Positions 1-13,900 of a stretch of DNA of 64,000 nucleotides are shown here, in pieces. Source of the DNA: Dipylidium caninum. Its lineage: Eukaryota > Platyhelminthes > Cestoda > Cyclophyllidea > Dipylidiidae. How positions within the stretch are numbered: the first letter of the stretch is position 1; each line of letters opens with the position of its first letter. The stretch covers positions 62,001 to 126,000 of the forward strand of contig QEYB01000150.1 in assembly GCA_017562135.1 (NCBI GenBank), in the 5' to 3' direction. The notes beneath the pieces were generated by a model. That model had not been told where the DNA came from, made no database searches, and saw only the letters and a list, made by a program, of their open reading frames with translations. The translations under genes and the position numbers were made by a program.

Positions 1-304
1 TTGTCAAATTTTCCTGTCCGAGTAGTGACGAATGTGATGGAGTAAAGCTAAATTTTCTCTGGCAAGAAATGAGTAGCGGTATACTTGAGTGCAGAGAGCT
101 ACTTATAGCCGTCTAATGCCAACTCAAAACACCTGAATAGCATAAAACGTCCCGCCCTAAGGACTCAAAATGTTTACAATACTCGATCAAAATTCTGGAA
201 ACACTTTGCCATTTTCTGAGCGAAAAGCAATGGACTGGAGAGTTGAGCCTGAAAAGTAGATTCCGTGTCGACGACCCTTGTAATTTAACCGTGGTGTAGG
301 TGAC
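1..304. other. 5' flank of LIM-A
   Basis: No convincing TATA or CCAAT element and no recognisable gene. The short open frames here do not resemble any family I know. Confidence 0.4.
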
Positions 305-1857
305 ATGCCAAGTCGAAGAGAGCACTCGAAAAAGTCTATTAAATCAGGGAGGTTGGAATATGAAGAGGGAGAATCGGATGAACAACCACAACAAAGTCCA
401 AAAACTTGCCAAAGCTCACAAAATCAACAACAGTCAGATGGTCAGTCCAGTAATGGCCTTGAGAAGCAGTCAACTCCCCAAAAATCACGAGGCTCACCTC
501 AACAAAAAAAGGAGGGCCAAGGGAAAGATGATAAAGGCAAATTTCAGCAGCAACAACAGGATCAGCAACAACAGCAAGAGCAACAACAACAAAGGTGTCA
601 GTGTTCCCGACAGCCTTGTCAACAGCGCCAGAGTGATGCAGAGGCCATTATTTGCGCCAAATGTGAACAAGAGATCACGACTGGTCAAGTCATGACCCTC
701 CTTGGTCGAAAGTGGCATCCGGAATGTTTCGTCTGCGAGAGTTGTTGTGCTGCCCTGGCAAAATCATCCTTTTTTCTGGACGGCGATAAAACCTTCTGCT
801 CAACCTGTTGGACGCAAAATGTGAAGGTTACATGTGCCGTAAGTTTATGGGCTTTATTCCTATTTTGCTTGTCTTTTAAATACTAGGGGAACTTTTTCAC
901 TAACAAGAGTCCTTCAGGTATAAGAGAACTTGTATAGTGTATTTTGAGGTTTTAACTTCCAAATTTTTAAATCTCGTTACCGTCTAAGATATATGGGTGG
1001 GCACCATTTTAAGGGTTAATTAAACAGGCTACATCCTCGGCAGGAAAGGCAGGTTCTTACGAATTTAAGGATAAAATAACCTCGAACGTGCTTCGAAAGG
1101 ATGATTGGCATATGACCTTAGGTCTTAGGCTCATGCATGCATGGAAAATCATGCCAAAGAGAAGATGCATGCGTCCATTCGTCCGTCGTACAGTTGGCCA
1201 ACAACGGAGTTTTCGAGTGATTAACACCCAGGCATAATTTAAATTTGGGACTTTCTCCTTTTTCACGTCTATTATTGGTGTAGTTACTGTCTCCACATAT
1301 GCAATCACTACCTGTCTCAATGCGCGCTTGAATCACTTAGAAAAAGGTTTTTGGGGCCTATTTCCCAAAAACTTTCCTATAATGAGATGTCATTTCGTCC
1401 TGGGTAAACACTACGTCACATTTACCTGATTGCTGCAGTTAAGACAACTCCCGTCTAAAACCCTTCTCCTTAGTCGAGACAAAATGATTTCGCCCTACCC
1501 CCACAAGGTAGGATGGTTTGGGATCGGGAGTTGTTGGAACATTTCACACCTGGTTGCATTCTTTGGGGAAAGTCATCAATCAATGAATGATTTAATTTAT
1601 TAAATAGTGCTTTCTTCGACACTGACTTTCTACCCTTCATCGTAACAGCTCCCATCCTAATTCCCCCCTCTGAACACCGTTTTCTTATGTTTGTCTAGCG
1701 ATGCAATGGTGAAATTAACGGGGAGAATTTGGTCGTCAACTTCGGGGTAAAGCGTTTCCACAAGTCCTGTTTCGTCTGTTCCAAATGCCGTTGTGACCTC
1801 AACGGCCTGCAATTTTGCATAAAAAACAATGAATTCACTTGCCAGCAATGTATGTAG
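305..1857 (+). CDS. LIM-A: two-LIM-domain protein with Gln-rich N-terminus
   Basis: Two exons, 305-838 and 1699-1857, joined in phase 0 at canonical sites (GCC|GTAAGT and TTTGTCTAG|CGA), giving 230 residues ending in TAG. Residues 1-116 are hydrophilic; residues 80-111 are almost all Gln, encoded by mixed CAA and CAG. LIM1 has ligands C117, C120, H138, C141, C144, C147, C165, C168. LIM2 has C177, C180, H199, C202, C205, C208, C226, C229 and ends one residue later. LIM domains are protein-interaction modules that bind two zinc ions; the closest style is FHL/Limpet-type, so a cytoskeletal or transcriptional scaffold role is inferred. The intron splits the first ligand pair of LIM2 exactly as in the three paralogues further along. 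A GTGTAG just before the ATG could be a splice acceptor, so a 5' exon may lie outside the window. Confidence 0.85.
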
Positions 1858-4246
1858 ACCTCACAATTTTCCCTCTTCTCATAATTCCTTTTCACACGCA
1901 GTCTCTCCCTTTTTCTCTTGTCTATTCTTTTCTTTTCAAAGTTCCCTTAATTTTCTTTCCCGAGCGCGACTATCTGCGAGACTAACAATTGCCTTTCCAT
2001 AAATTTGCATTATTTTCCTGTGTCACGTTGACAAATGGATCTGTGGAACGGTGAGATTAGGCTATTTTTTTAATAATATTCATTTTAGCCCATGAGATTA
2101 CCACAACTCACTGAATTCTTAACCTACACCTACTCCGTGGAACTGGCGTGTAGATAGTAATTTCATTTCACATAGTGGCTTATTACTGCTAAGCACCCAC
2201 CTTCCCTTCTGTCCCTGTCTGCTATTTTGTGAGGATTAGCGCCTCCCTTCCCCTAATTTTGACATATATGCAACATGATTTAGCACATAAGAAAGTGGCA
2301 ATCGATGATGGAAAGGGAGGAATTTTTTGCCTGTAGCGGTTTGAGAGTAGTGCATTGAAGTAACTCATCATAAAGTTCGCCTCTAGTTTTACAACCGGCC
2401 TGGGTAGTTGATCATTCGCTTTAGATCCGTAGGGTGTTCCTTGAGGAAGATTCGTGATCAGTAGCTCAAACGGCGCACTTTTGGCGTGGAAGGCTTGCTA
2501 GGTGAGCCTCTCAAGGTAAAGTGAACAAATAGGGGGAGGCTGGGGCTATGAGGCCTGGAAAAACAAATTTTCGTGGTTTAGATGGCACTTCCACGACGTT
2601 TTATGGACACTGTTCTAACTTACCGCAAAGTCGGCAGACAGCAGGCCGGTACTGCTTCCCGACACGGACCAAAATCCGTCCAGTCAGGAGGAAAATGTTT
2701 TTTTTCAAAGCTTGCCAATGAATGGATTTTTGCAGAAATTGGCGAAATGCACTCTTCTGATTGCTACCATCTCCTCTACCTGATACGGAAATCGGATTGG
2801 TCAGAGCGTTGAATATAACAATACAATCCTTATCTTCTTTTACTGCCTTACAAAAAACCATTTCCGCAGAAACATGCAAAGTAAATGTGTTTGAAGTGAG
2901 AGACAGAGGGAACGAGAAGGAGAGAGCACCACACAGTGTGCAGATGTGGTGGGGGCGCTAAATACCCATGTTTTTGCAGTGCAGGTCTTCGTCAAAAGAA
3001 CGAGTACGCCTCCTTTCCCGTCATGCAATTTTATGGGAGAGAGGCAGAGAGAGCGAAGAAGGGTCTTGACCGCCTTCATGCACTCGCTACCAAAGTTACA
3101 AATACTTCACCGGTATTCAACGACTAATTTAGCCTTGCAGTCGCACACTACTTTAACCTCGCTCATAATATGCATTTATTTTTTTCAAACTCTGGATATG
3201 GGTAAAACGGGTCCGTTAGTGCATTAGAGAAAGGCTAATAGGTTGCCAAAAGTTAAGAGAGAAATGGTAACTAATACGTAAATACCGCGTGCTAATCACT
3301 TGACGCGTTTTCGAAGTCGTAGAAGACTCTTTATTTTGAAGGATCTACAATTGTTGTTGGGTGACATTCATGCATGGGAAAAAGGCCTGCCATGAAAATG
3401 CAAATGCCATCTGGAGAGATTGAAGAGGCAGCGGAGTTAAAGCCACATTTAAACAAATGTCAGCTCAATTTATGACCTCTTTTAAGTCACTGTCTGCTCG
3501 ACCGCCTTAGCGTTGTCTTTGCCACTTCACCAATTTCGCTTGGGCTATGAAAGTGCGAGGGGTAGAAGACAAAACCGTTGAGGGGGGACCAAGAGAAATA
3601 CAATGACGTCCAGCAAAGTGTGCTCCTCTTTCCAGTTGCCTGAATCTGTTCGAGCCTGAATTTAATGCGATGGTCCCAAAAATTCGCATTAGGCAAAGTC
3701 TGGGAGATTACCGTTGCATCAAATCCAAGCATAGATACAAGGTCAGAGAAAATACCGATTCGATGTGACGTGGATATAAATCTTCCTGGCGTACTGAAAT
3801 ACAAACAACTTGTCCTAAATGCCTTATAATATCCGTCAGTTCAGCTATTTTAGTTACGTTAGTAGGTCTGTCTTTCCCATCGCCTGCAGTGCACTCTTTA
3901 TCCACCTTTTCGAACCAATTCCCGCTACCCTCCAGTAGTTTGACTTCAGTCTGTTCAAATTTCTCATCAAGTCTTGTCGATTGGTGGTTAATGCCCGTTC
4001 GAGTAAGTCTTCTAGCTAAAAGACGCTACGAAAGGCTGATTGTCCGAGCCTACTACCCCGTTTACCGATGTAATCAGAAAAAGACTTTGATCGTCTACAT
4101 TTGGAAACGTAATTACCTCTTGAAATTTTAATGGCAAACTCTTGTTTGTAGGCAAATTTAAGGGAGACGGAGTGAATAATCAGGAACACAGGACAAATAA
4201 TATCACTGAACGTTATTGTGACGTGAGGTGCAGACAGATTAACTGA
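1858..4246. other. Intergenic region between convergent LIM-A and LIM-B
   Basis: The two genes point towards each other across this stretch. It holds only short overlapping open frames with no family signature, and purine-rich stretches near 2900 and 3040. No clear AATAAA follows LIM-A closely. Confidence 0.4.
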
Positions 4247-4252
4247 TTTATT
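4247..4252 (-). promoter_or_regulatory. Poly(A) signal of LIM-B
   Basis: AATAAA on the minus strand, about 65 nt after the LIM-B stop codon. Confidence 0.55.
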
Positions 4253-4315
4253 TAATTCAAGGGAAGCCCGTAAATAAGTAGTATATCGGAGAGATTCATT
4301 TGTCACAATGTGGCC

Positions 4316-7190
4316 TCAGCGATGGGCTAGGCACGTTATTCGTCCATTCTTACTAGCATACTTGCCACCATATAGTGACTTTTGGCAGACCTCACAGACA
4401 AAGCAGTTGGCATGGTACGGTTTGCCTCCAATCACCGCATATCTCTGGTCGCTGTCGATTGGTTCAGAACATTTCTAAAGAGGCAGATGATTGGCTGATC
4501 AGTTAGGCGTTGCATATGAAATTGTTCGATTTTCGACGTGCTGATTTTGATTAAAAACTGAAAACAATAATTATTCATTTTAAAAATTGACAAGGTTTTT
4601 GCTTTTAACGTCATATCTTTACTTATTATCACTTTGTATTGGTCTTGAACCTACCACAACTTCAAAATCTTGGTCTATACTGAAATATGTTCATCAATCC
4701 TTATCATTTTGGCGCCCTCCTTACTGCGATCTTTGGTTGCCTTTACTACTATTTCGCAAAAAAGGGGAAGATTGCATTTCTCACGCTGAAGTGATCACTA
4801 TGACCGCAAATGATATAGAATTTCATTCGAAAAACACCGTTATACTGAGAGAAATAGGGATTTGATCGGCCCCCTGGCATCATTGTTAAAACGAATGAAT
4901 GCAATCGGCAGGAACGCCTTCTAGCCCGGATTTAAGATTGTGAATTCCACACTCATCGAAGAGCCTGTTTCACACAGCGATAAAAGTCAAACTGTTCTCC
5001 TCTACTTCTTTTATTTCTCTCCTACAATAATATGGCGCCGAGAAAGAGTTACATCGTATGCAGCGTAAACAGTGGCACTTCCCATTTCCGCTTATCTCAA
5101 AGTGCAAAAATCAGTGTGCATAGATGTGATTCCTGGAGATTTTGTCCTTCGGTTTGGATGCTTGCTTGTTTATTCAATGTCAAGGCTCTCAGGCAAAATT
5201 GAACAGATGTGGAAAGGGGGAGGACCATCTTGACTATCAAAGAAGTAGGAAATTACACTTAAAGTCCGCCATGTTGTAATACTCCTCCACAATTGCGAGG
5301 TGATGAGAAGATGGATTATTTGCCTCATGGTGACCTTTTAATAGCCTTATTCTGATCTTCGTTTCGATGACCAAACTAAATGGTTCTTCCTCCAACCACT
5401 GAATACCGATGTGACTGCAACTACTAACAACTTCATCTCCCTCATTGGGGTTTTTTATCACTTTGGATAAGCAAACATCCTTCTGCCTCATCTTCTGTCT
5501 GATGGCGGGTAAAACAGGGACAGAAACAAGCGTGGAAGTCTCTCCCTCAGCTCGAAAATACAGGCGTGTCGCGAGTGCAATCACCACTATGCCTCACGAA
5601 GATAAGAGCGTCGTTCGACTCTCCGCGACACTCGCGAATCTCAAAGGTCACCTTTAATGAGTAGTGATGATCCAGTCGTACATAAGTGGTACAACAACTG
5701 TGGCTCGTGTTCCCGCTGTTTAGTTAGGCCATCTATCAATTTCCTAATTTGTCGTTTGCTTTCCTCCTTCGAAGCGCATTTTATTTGATCGGCATCATTC
5801 GGTTTGTCTACTCTCCAACTAATTGGTCAGACTTCTGTTTCGGTGATTTAAACAACCGTAGCTTGTAGGTCGACTTGGATTACCATAAAACGTTGAAATT
5901 GTCGACTTTTAGGTAAAAACTGTCATATTATTTGAAAAAATTAGCGAAGTTATTTGAATACTTTGAGCTTTATATTAAAAATAATAACAATGCCGCCAGG
6001 TGAAAGCGAAAAACTGATTTGTCATTTTAAAGCAACTGAATTTACTTCTTTCCACTAACAGCTTTATCTGGGACTGTGTCTTAACGGCACCTAGCTATTA
6101 AGCTATAACATTTAAAGTAGGGACCTACTTTCGCCTCAAATCTTATCGAAGGAGACGAGGTCCTTTCGTCAGTGTTGTGTGAAGTCTCAGATGTGAATCC
6201 GAATAATCGTGCCGAATTGCCATAGAAAAGCTTTATGCGAATGAGGCGAGACTAATTACTGACTACCAGTTGGTCGGGTACTTCAGTCCTCCCTTTCGCC
6301 ACCAGAAGGAGTTAAAGTGAGCGGGATGGTGGTGAAGGGAGGCTTACTTATTTTTCCAAATCTATCTACAGGGAGCTTTGGGGTTCACGAATGCTAGGAG
6401 CCTGAAAGACAGCCAAGGAGGACACTTTTTGGTCACATTTTCCGTAAGTTTTTCATTCTGTCGTGACTTCAGAATAATTTCTAACTGCTGGCTACTTCTG
6501 CTTTCTACTACTAGACATTAGGGTGAATTGGCCCTGAATCTTTGGGTATAGATTCATTTCCCCTAAAATATCACCAATATAACTCACATTTTGTGTGAAA
6601 TGGATAAGGATCCGTTTGAAGCAAAATGGCTACCCAAGGGCCTTTATAAGTGAAGAGGCAAATTGGCGATTATGTAGAGTATCAAAGCCACGACAGGTCC
6701 TAAAGCCTCCAAATTCCCCACAACCGCTACTAGCAGTTATATTCAGTATTAGCAGCGAAAAAAAAACAAATCTGTAGTAGACCTAGTTAATCCCAAACTT
6801 AAACTCCCAGCATGTGAAATCTCTATGATGTGTGTACATAAGAAGCAAAAGTGGAGCTTCCCAGAATGCACATATCGTGAGGATAAAATTGGCGGAAGTA
6901 TAAATCCTTTGTTACAGACGTTCAAATACACACTTTTTCTTCAATCACACCCAGGGAATAGTAAGAAGGAGGCGCTATGACTTTAATTGACCTACCTGGC
7001 AAACGGGTCTGTGCTTGGCCGTAAAACAGTCCTCACAGTAGGGAACATTCATCTTTGAGTTGAAGGGTTTGTCCACTAAATTACAGTTGCATGCTTCACA
7101 GACAAAACAGCGTGGGTGCCACCGCTTATTCAGAGCCATCACCGGTTCCACAGTCCCGATCGGCTGCATACACTTGGTGCAGTTTAGCAT
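4316..7190 (-). CDS. LIM-B: two-LIM-domain protein
   Basis: Two minus-strand exons, 7190-6996 (65 codons) and 4474-4316 (53 codons with stop), joined in phase 0 (CAG|GTAGGT and CTCTTTAG|AAA) across a 2,521-nt intron. Product 117 residues. LIM1 ligands are C4, C7, H25, C28, C31, C34, C52, C55; LIM2 ligands are C64, C67, H86, C89, C92, C95, C113, H116. Exon lengths and ligand spacing match LIM-D residue for residue although the sequence has diverged, so the genes are old paralogues. The acceptor TTTTTGCAG lies four bases before the ATG, and a good donor at 7747 (GAT|GTAAGT) suggests a 553-nt 5'UTR intron. Zinc binding is a confident inference; the partner proteins are unknown. Confidence 0.87.
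4475..6995 (-). other. Intron of LIM-B
   Basis: A 2,521-nt GT-AG intron. I looked for a further LIM exon inside it and found none. The open frames at 5237-5657 have no LIM ligand pattern. Confidence 0.6.
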
Positions 7191-7747
7191 ATTCCTGCAA
7201 AAAGTGCAGAGGTTTCAATTGCGGTTAACTATTTCTTCTTTGTGCGGGATGTAACTCTTCAAATGGAAAATTGCATATTCAAAAATCGGGGGTGGTTGGA
7301 GGGATTTTAGGCGCCCTGTGAAATGTTCATCCCACCTTCGAATGTGTCGGTGCCTGTACGTGAGCGTGCATATGCTACTCGTAGTAAGAGAAATCAAAGG
7401 GATAAGATACATGGAATGCCGTAAACAACACATTTCAGTGCCGTCAAACCGCTTCTCCGTGTCATTTAGGGAGAAAATACCCCTGAGAAGCTTGGGTAGA
7501 GGAAATGAGCAGTATAGCGGAAATGAAAAAATGCAAGTTGAAATAATATTTTCTGGGATTAAACGGATAAGTTTTCAAATTTTCGTTCTGTTTATGCTAC
7601 ACTCGTAGTAATCTGCTGTCGTGCCCTTTTGTAAGGAAAAGTGCCATAAAGTCCATCCTTGAGCCCCGAAGAAATTGGGAAGGAGAAGTTAGGTTCGTGG
7701 AGTGGGGTGGGGCGGATTTAGTAGAGGTTGGAGTCCTCCCAACTTAC

Positions 7748-7932
7748 ATCTTTTCTACGTGATGCTTTCACAGGACTAAACGGTGAGGCCAATGCATTAA
7801 TGTTCACTGTGGCGCCACGAGGATGCTAAGACCGACGGTGGAGGACACGGGCAAAGAGACAAGTTAGTGGGTGTAGACGAAGGAAGGGGTGATCCCGGCC
7901 AGGCATTAGCTGCCTGACCTATTTAAGCCAAT
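7748..7932 (-). promoter_or_regulatory. Candidate promoter and 5'UTR exon of LIM-B
   Basis: On the minus strand a TTAAATAGG box (7926-7918) sits just after an ATTGG (7932-7928), with a second ATTGG at 7953-7949. About 170 nt downstream is a strong donor (7748|7747, GTAAGT). The layout resembles that of LIM-C and LIM-D. Transcription start inferred near 7890. Confidence 0.4.
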
Positions 7933-7953
7933 CCCACCACAGTGGGGACCAAT

Positions 7954-10900
7954 CGGAGGAGGGCAAGTGGAAATCAGTTTTGTTTAGGCTTAATAGCGCC
8001 CTTTTAATGCAATCCATTTCAGAATTTTTTCAAGTAAATATAAGTAGCATGAAAAAAGTCCGATTCGCGCCTTATTTCTTATTTTTACAGACTAAGCTAA
8101 TACTTATCGCTTCTTATATATTTTCACAAGTGCACGAATCGTTCTTTCTCCTACTTGATAAAATATTGGCTATGTGTATTGTGCCAAGAAGAAACTGTAA
8201 TGATTTAAATTTCTGAGTTTAGAAATGCAAAGATCTGACAACGTGAGGGCGTTCGGCCATTTCTGGCTCACATCGCAACGGGATACACCGCCCGACATCC
8301 AAAATCCGGCAATACGTTCCACTTAATTCAATGTAAAACAAAACTCCTCTCGTCACTCAAGGTGATTGGGAGTAAGCTGAGTTCTTCGGCCATTTTCGAG
8401 CGATTGTAATACTTCAAAGTAGATATTTATTTCAAGATAACATGAAATCCTTTTCGTTAGACTATGTGACCATTTTTTCTCGCGTTTACATCTCACTTTA
8501 ATAGCTATTTATCAGAACGAATGGGGAGGCAAGTTAAGTGAGGGAAGTGTGCTTTCACACCTCCTGACCGAAGCTCAATTAACCTCTTAATAGTGCACAG
8601 AAACTGCCATCAACTTGGAGCTACGGGACTGCCGGTAAGGTCACTTCGAATTTTTTCGCAATTTCCGTAGTGTTTGTGTGAATTAAAAAAAATATGAATT
8701 TTGTGCGCAATTTCGAGTAGAAAATTGGAAAAAAGTGGTGACTTTCACCACCGCGACCGATTTTTGAGGGAAGGAATGTTCGAGTGAGCGGAACGGCAAA
8801 GTGCGACATTCGTGTGTGTTTGTCCGCGTGTGTTTGACGATTACGAGTGCAAATGCACCACTCGAGCACATTGTACCATTCGGAGGACTTTCATTCCCCA
8901 AACTTATGTCCTTACATGCCAAGGGTGACAGCTAATCCTTTTTTCACATTTTTTTTCACTTATAAAGCCAAGTGGATAGAGACCGATGAAACTCAACAGG
9001 GTAACTGGGCCATTTTCATTTCGTCCATTTTGAGGGAAAATCGGGTTGTTATAGTGTCAGGACGCCAAACGCGTTGACATGTTAGTAGGTAATCGAGTTG
9101 AAGAGACATGGGGCTGTAAAGTGGACATCAAAGGCCACCTTCTCGAAGTCTGAAGGCGCTATGGGTGCTTTCGCAGGGGAAGACGTATCGAGGTTTGTCT
9201 GACCACTATTTTCCGGCTCAATAAGCGACATCCCGTCAATCTCATTGTGACAGCAAACATTCTGTCTCATTGTGGAACCAGTCGAGACTTGTTTTAATGC
9301 ATCCCGGCCTTTTTATGCTTCGTTGCATGGTAGGCGGACTTTGCGACATTGCCCCCCATTGGAGTATTTTCAATCCCACTGACGTGAGTGCGATCTGACA
9401 ACTCCACAAACGCCTAACTTACCTCAAACAACATTTCGATAAAGACCGAAAAGGCGCATGATTTTTGACTAAATTTACTTTATGCGAAAACTAGATTAAT
9501 TTTATCTTCCCGTTGCGTTCTAATGCTACAAAATTTCACTTCTAGATGGTTGAGCGACACATGGCCCCACCTTATCACTGGACGAGGATAAAATAGTTCT
9601 TATCGTATGGAAAAAACCCGAGCTGTGGAAACTCACGCGGACATGTTGAAATGCGAGGTTAACCGGGTAGTGTCGTGGTCACTGTCCTGTGTCCTGAAGA
9701 GTTAGCAAATGAAAAGGTTACTTTCGTGCGCCACGACAATGACAAGGCACTGATTTTGATGGCCCAGGCACCTCACACTGGTGCTGAACTACAAATACAT
9801 ACACGCAACTCACGTGATATTTTTGGAAATTAAAAAAAATTCAAATGGCATTCTTGCTTCCAACTTCTTATAAGTAAGTCTATTTTATGACCAACATCAG
9901 GAAGAAAAGCGATTTCAATAACAACTTTCCTCAGTTTCTTCTCATACTCCATTTGAAAAGTCGTGAAAACCAATACGAATTCGGTCACTTTCCCTCTCGT
10001 CATCCTTCGCACACTGCAAAGTGGACCATAAATCCTAACTTGTCTTCAATATTTTGCTAGCTATTTAACTTGTTAATAAGAAGATCAGATTTGTTAGGAG
10101 AATTTCAAAAAAAGAAGTTTCTACCCATTGGTTAAGTTTCTACTATGATCGCCTACTCTAAAGGCGTGTTAACACTTTTCAGGTTTTCAATTCCCATGTT
10201 TTTTTAAATATACTTCACATCGCCTTATGTCAGAGTATGTGTTGTGACATCTGCCACACATTTTAAGGAGACGTCCGTGAACGCACTAGGAATGTCAAAC
10301 TTGGCTGAGAGCCACCCTGGCGACTGATGTAGTCACCTTGGAAATGGGTGATTCCTCTTTCTACCTCCTCTACTGGTAGAGATATTTTCTTTTATCCCAG
10401 GTGGCCTTAATCTTTTGCTGTAAAGGAGCAATCAGCATAGCACGGATAAAAATTGAGTCTTCAATGGTAGCCTGAATATTTCTTCCTGTCGTATTATGAA
10501 AAGCGACGGATGCTCCCGTTTCTACGAATTGTCGTTACATTAAATCTCCTTTAAACCTTTCCATTTTCCATCTGTTGTTTTTTTCTCATGAAAACGTAAT
10601 ATGCAATTAGAATTTAGGAACATCGGAAAGCATGACGGAATGGTTGGTAAAAGCAGCATGGTTTACGGCGAACGTGTTTACGAACGACAAAATAATGACG
10701 TCCAAAAGCGGTTTTACTTAATTACTTTAAAACGAAAAATTCTTCTCACAAGAAATTTGATAAGCTTTGAGAGTGGCGACTCAAAATCTTAATAACTTTT
10801 GAGTGATATTTTTAAGCAGAGTAAATCAATTTTTTGTCAACAGTTTACGTTTGTTTAACGGCTTTACACGAAAGTTCTGTGGAGAATTTGCTGTTGAAAG

Positions 10901-13900
10901 TTCTTTTGATTTTTTAAATGATATGGGCCTCATACCGTCCGTATTTAAAATAATACTTTTCCTCACCCTGTCTTATCCGCCGCGTTTCGAATTAATAGCG
11001 ATTTTTCACATCTTATCGATAGCTGAGACTGATTTCACACATTAAGAATTTGGAACGCTGCAAGAACTCACCTATTTTTGAAGATATGAGGAATATTCAA
11101 ATTAGTTTGGCATTACAAGCATTTACTGCAGTTTTGAATGTCAAAATCACACTTCTCCATTCACTAGATTCTATGTGGTGTTGGTTACTGGAATAACCAA
11201 AGTAGGCTCTGTCTCGAAATAAAATAAACACAGTGGCATACCGCGTGTTTTTGGCGTTCTACTCAAAACCTCTCTCCTTTCGCCCTTACTGACCTTCTTG
11301 CGGTGATCGTCAGCCAGGAGACAAGGAGGAACTTAGTATGGTTTGCCACTCGGAATTTTCACCAAAGACATTCCATTGCATAGCATCTCTATGAACAGAG
11401 AAATGGGCACCGCCTTCGGTGATTCTTTTCGAAACCATGAGAGTGGCAATGGTTGTGGCTATTAAATCCCGTCTTGTGAATCTTAGCATTAGGCCCGTTA
11501 AAATTAAGATGAATCTCGAAGACACGGACCATTTGCCAAAATTGCCATCAAAAGCAGTGTTTTTTTCGACATGTAGAGAAGTGGGTCGGCGGGCTTATTG
11601 CTGCGGGACTGCGCTGAGGGAAGAGTGTGACGTCAGATTGTAATAGTTCCTCCATCATTGGCAAAAACCGTCGCCTTCATCTAGGAAAAAACGGTGTCTA
11701 GAAGAGGCTGAAAGATAAATAGAATGACAATACGTACATTTCCCTTAGGCTATGTTAACAATTTAAAGAAGGTTTCGGATCATTTGATTTAGTTTCCGCA
11801 ATTTTTATGGTCCAAGGTGCTAACCACCGTAAGTTGAGGGGAAATACGTCAAATGGAGGAATGAGGAAAGTGAAATAGCAAAACATTGAAGTTCACTTTC
11901 TTTAGAGTAACAAACGTCATCACCAAAACGATTTATTCTTTTCACTTCGACTGGTTGATTGTACCACGAAAATGCATTTTTCTCAATTATGCCTCTTCAG
12001 CCACTTTTAATCGCCCTAGTTTCTCGTCCAAAGTTAATCCCCGTCAACCCCGCGAATGGAGATTGGACAAATGTTGAAGGGGAATATTTTCATCCGACTT
12101 GGAGATATGGAACAAGAAATAAATGGGTCTACAGGTTGATGACTGGGCACTGGGGGGATGGAACACGGCTTTGGGAGAAGTGAACTACATTGATAAGTGT
12201 TTATAGAAGTATGGGCATCCCCGACCACATGTGACCATCAATTAGTCTAGGAAAGCATCCACTAAAGTGTAAATTTTGAAGTTGACCATTCTTCGACGTG
12301 GTCATAAAGGTTACCTCTGAGATGTAAACAATGTAACGAGTTAAGCGCCCATCTGTGGCGATTTAGTGACGCGGGAGGGTCGGCGAGGTGGCAAAGATGG
12401 TCCATGACACGAGTTCGTGAGGGTTGCGCCTTCTGTGGTGCTGAATTCATTCTATAGACATTATATCCTTCTGATATGCTATTTTGCAACTGTGGTCTAC
12501 CCTTACAGCGGATTCTCCGAATAATCCAAAGCCAATGGGCTTTGGATTTAATGGTTGCGTGGAAGAGTTTCACAGGCGTCTGGGCTTATATAGAAGCTTT
12601 CCATCTACTTCAACTGCTTATTTATGCGATCTGAGTGGCCGCGGTTTTGCATCTCACAGTAGCCTTGGTCAATTCCATGCACATATGCAATTGTCTGAAC
12701 GTAATGAAATGAGGCTCCTGCGAGTTACTCCTAGCAGAGGCCTGTCCCCTGTGCTCCGCCATGGCTTGGTGACACTTGCGCTGTCTCCTGTCCGTTGCAA
12801 GTCAAATTATTTGAATACCAACGAGCCTGTTTAGTGGACCGTTCAATGAAGGCCACTGGCAAACTACCTTTACAGTTCCACTACTCGACACTCAGGGTGA
12901 ACATTGTAACAGTACGTTGCCTCCTCTTATTCATAGAATGTTCCAGCGGAGAGAGAAAATGCCTTCAAATATTTCAATATCTTTGTTTCAGCTACACATG
13001 TAAGGTGGTTTTACGCCGTGCTCTCCGTCCGGTGTCCTCGATATCTCAGATCTCAATATCCATTCTCGAAGTGGCTCTACCGCACTTCTTGTCCGGATTG
13101 CGAAGGCATGGTGTATTCTAGCGATTGATGGCCAAATTCTTGAGAATTTACCATTATTTTACGTGTTGCTTTGCAGCCATGTCGCCGCCGAGGCATGAAG
13201 GATTCTGCTCTAGCTCACTCCCTTCGCTTCACTTCGGGGCAAAGTGTGAAATGCGGAGTCGCAGCAATTAGATGGTTGCAATTATAACCAATAAAGTTGG
13301 GAATTATTTCTCAACTATCCACTTTCCCGGTTATAAAGCTCAGTGTAGTGGTCTAGTGGCATAAATTAAAAACTCAAGTTCATTTCGTTGTTAAAACATG
13401 CTTTCATTGTGTATTGTTGGTTGGGGAGTCCCTCAACTTCGATAGACGACAAGTAGCATTCAGGACTGCAGACACTTCAGATCACGTTTCCACCGCTCGG
13501 AATTGATAACGTGAGGACGGATGATTGCGGCGTCCATGTAAACATTTGTTCAGTAAATCGCTTTCTGGTCTCGCCTCCCGTCGCGGGGCTGGGCACGACT
13601 CCTTCCCCGAGACCGTATACGACCGAAAATGGAATGCATTAAGGCATGGATTAAGGTGAGCGTTGGGACAAGCGTATAAAGCATTATTTTCTGTCTAGAA
13701 ATTAAATTATTACTGACAAAAGTGCCCAATTTAGAAAGTGGAATGTCTGGCCGCCACGCTAAGATTAATAGTCCTGTGATATTTGGTTATAAATTTTCCA
13801 CTTTTGTAAATAATATTGTGAGTAATTTATTCTGTTTTTCCCAAATAATCTGTTAATCAACTGCATCTATTTACCAATCCTGTAAGTTTTGCAGAAAAGA

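Noticed and set aside
5510..5660. CREC-like codons suggesting an extra LIM fragment on the plus strand in the LIM-B intron
   Set aside because: No further LIM ligands at the right spacing, so it is chance.
12484..13121. Two overlapping plus frames, one with a laminin-G-like GFGFNGCVEEF
   Set aside because: The match is only a few residues, with no Cys partner or supporting splice sites.
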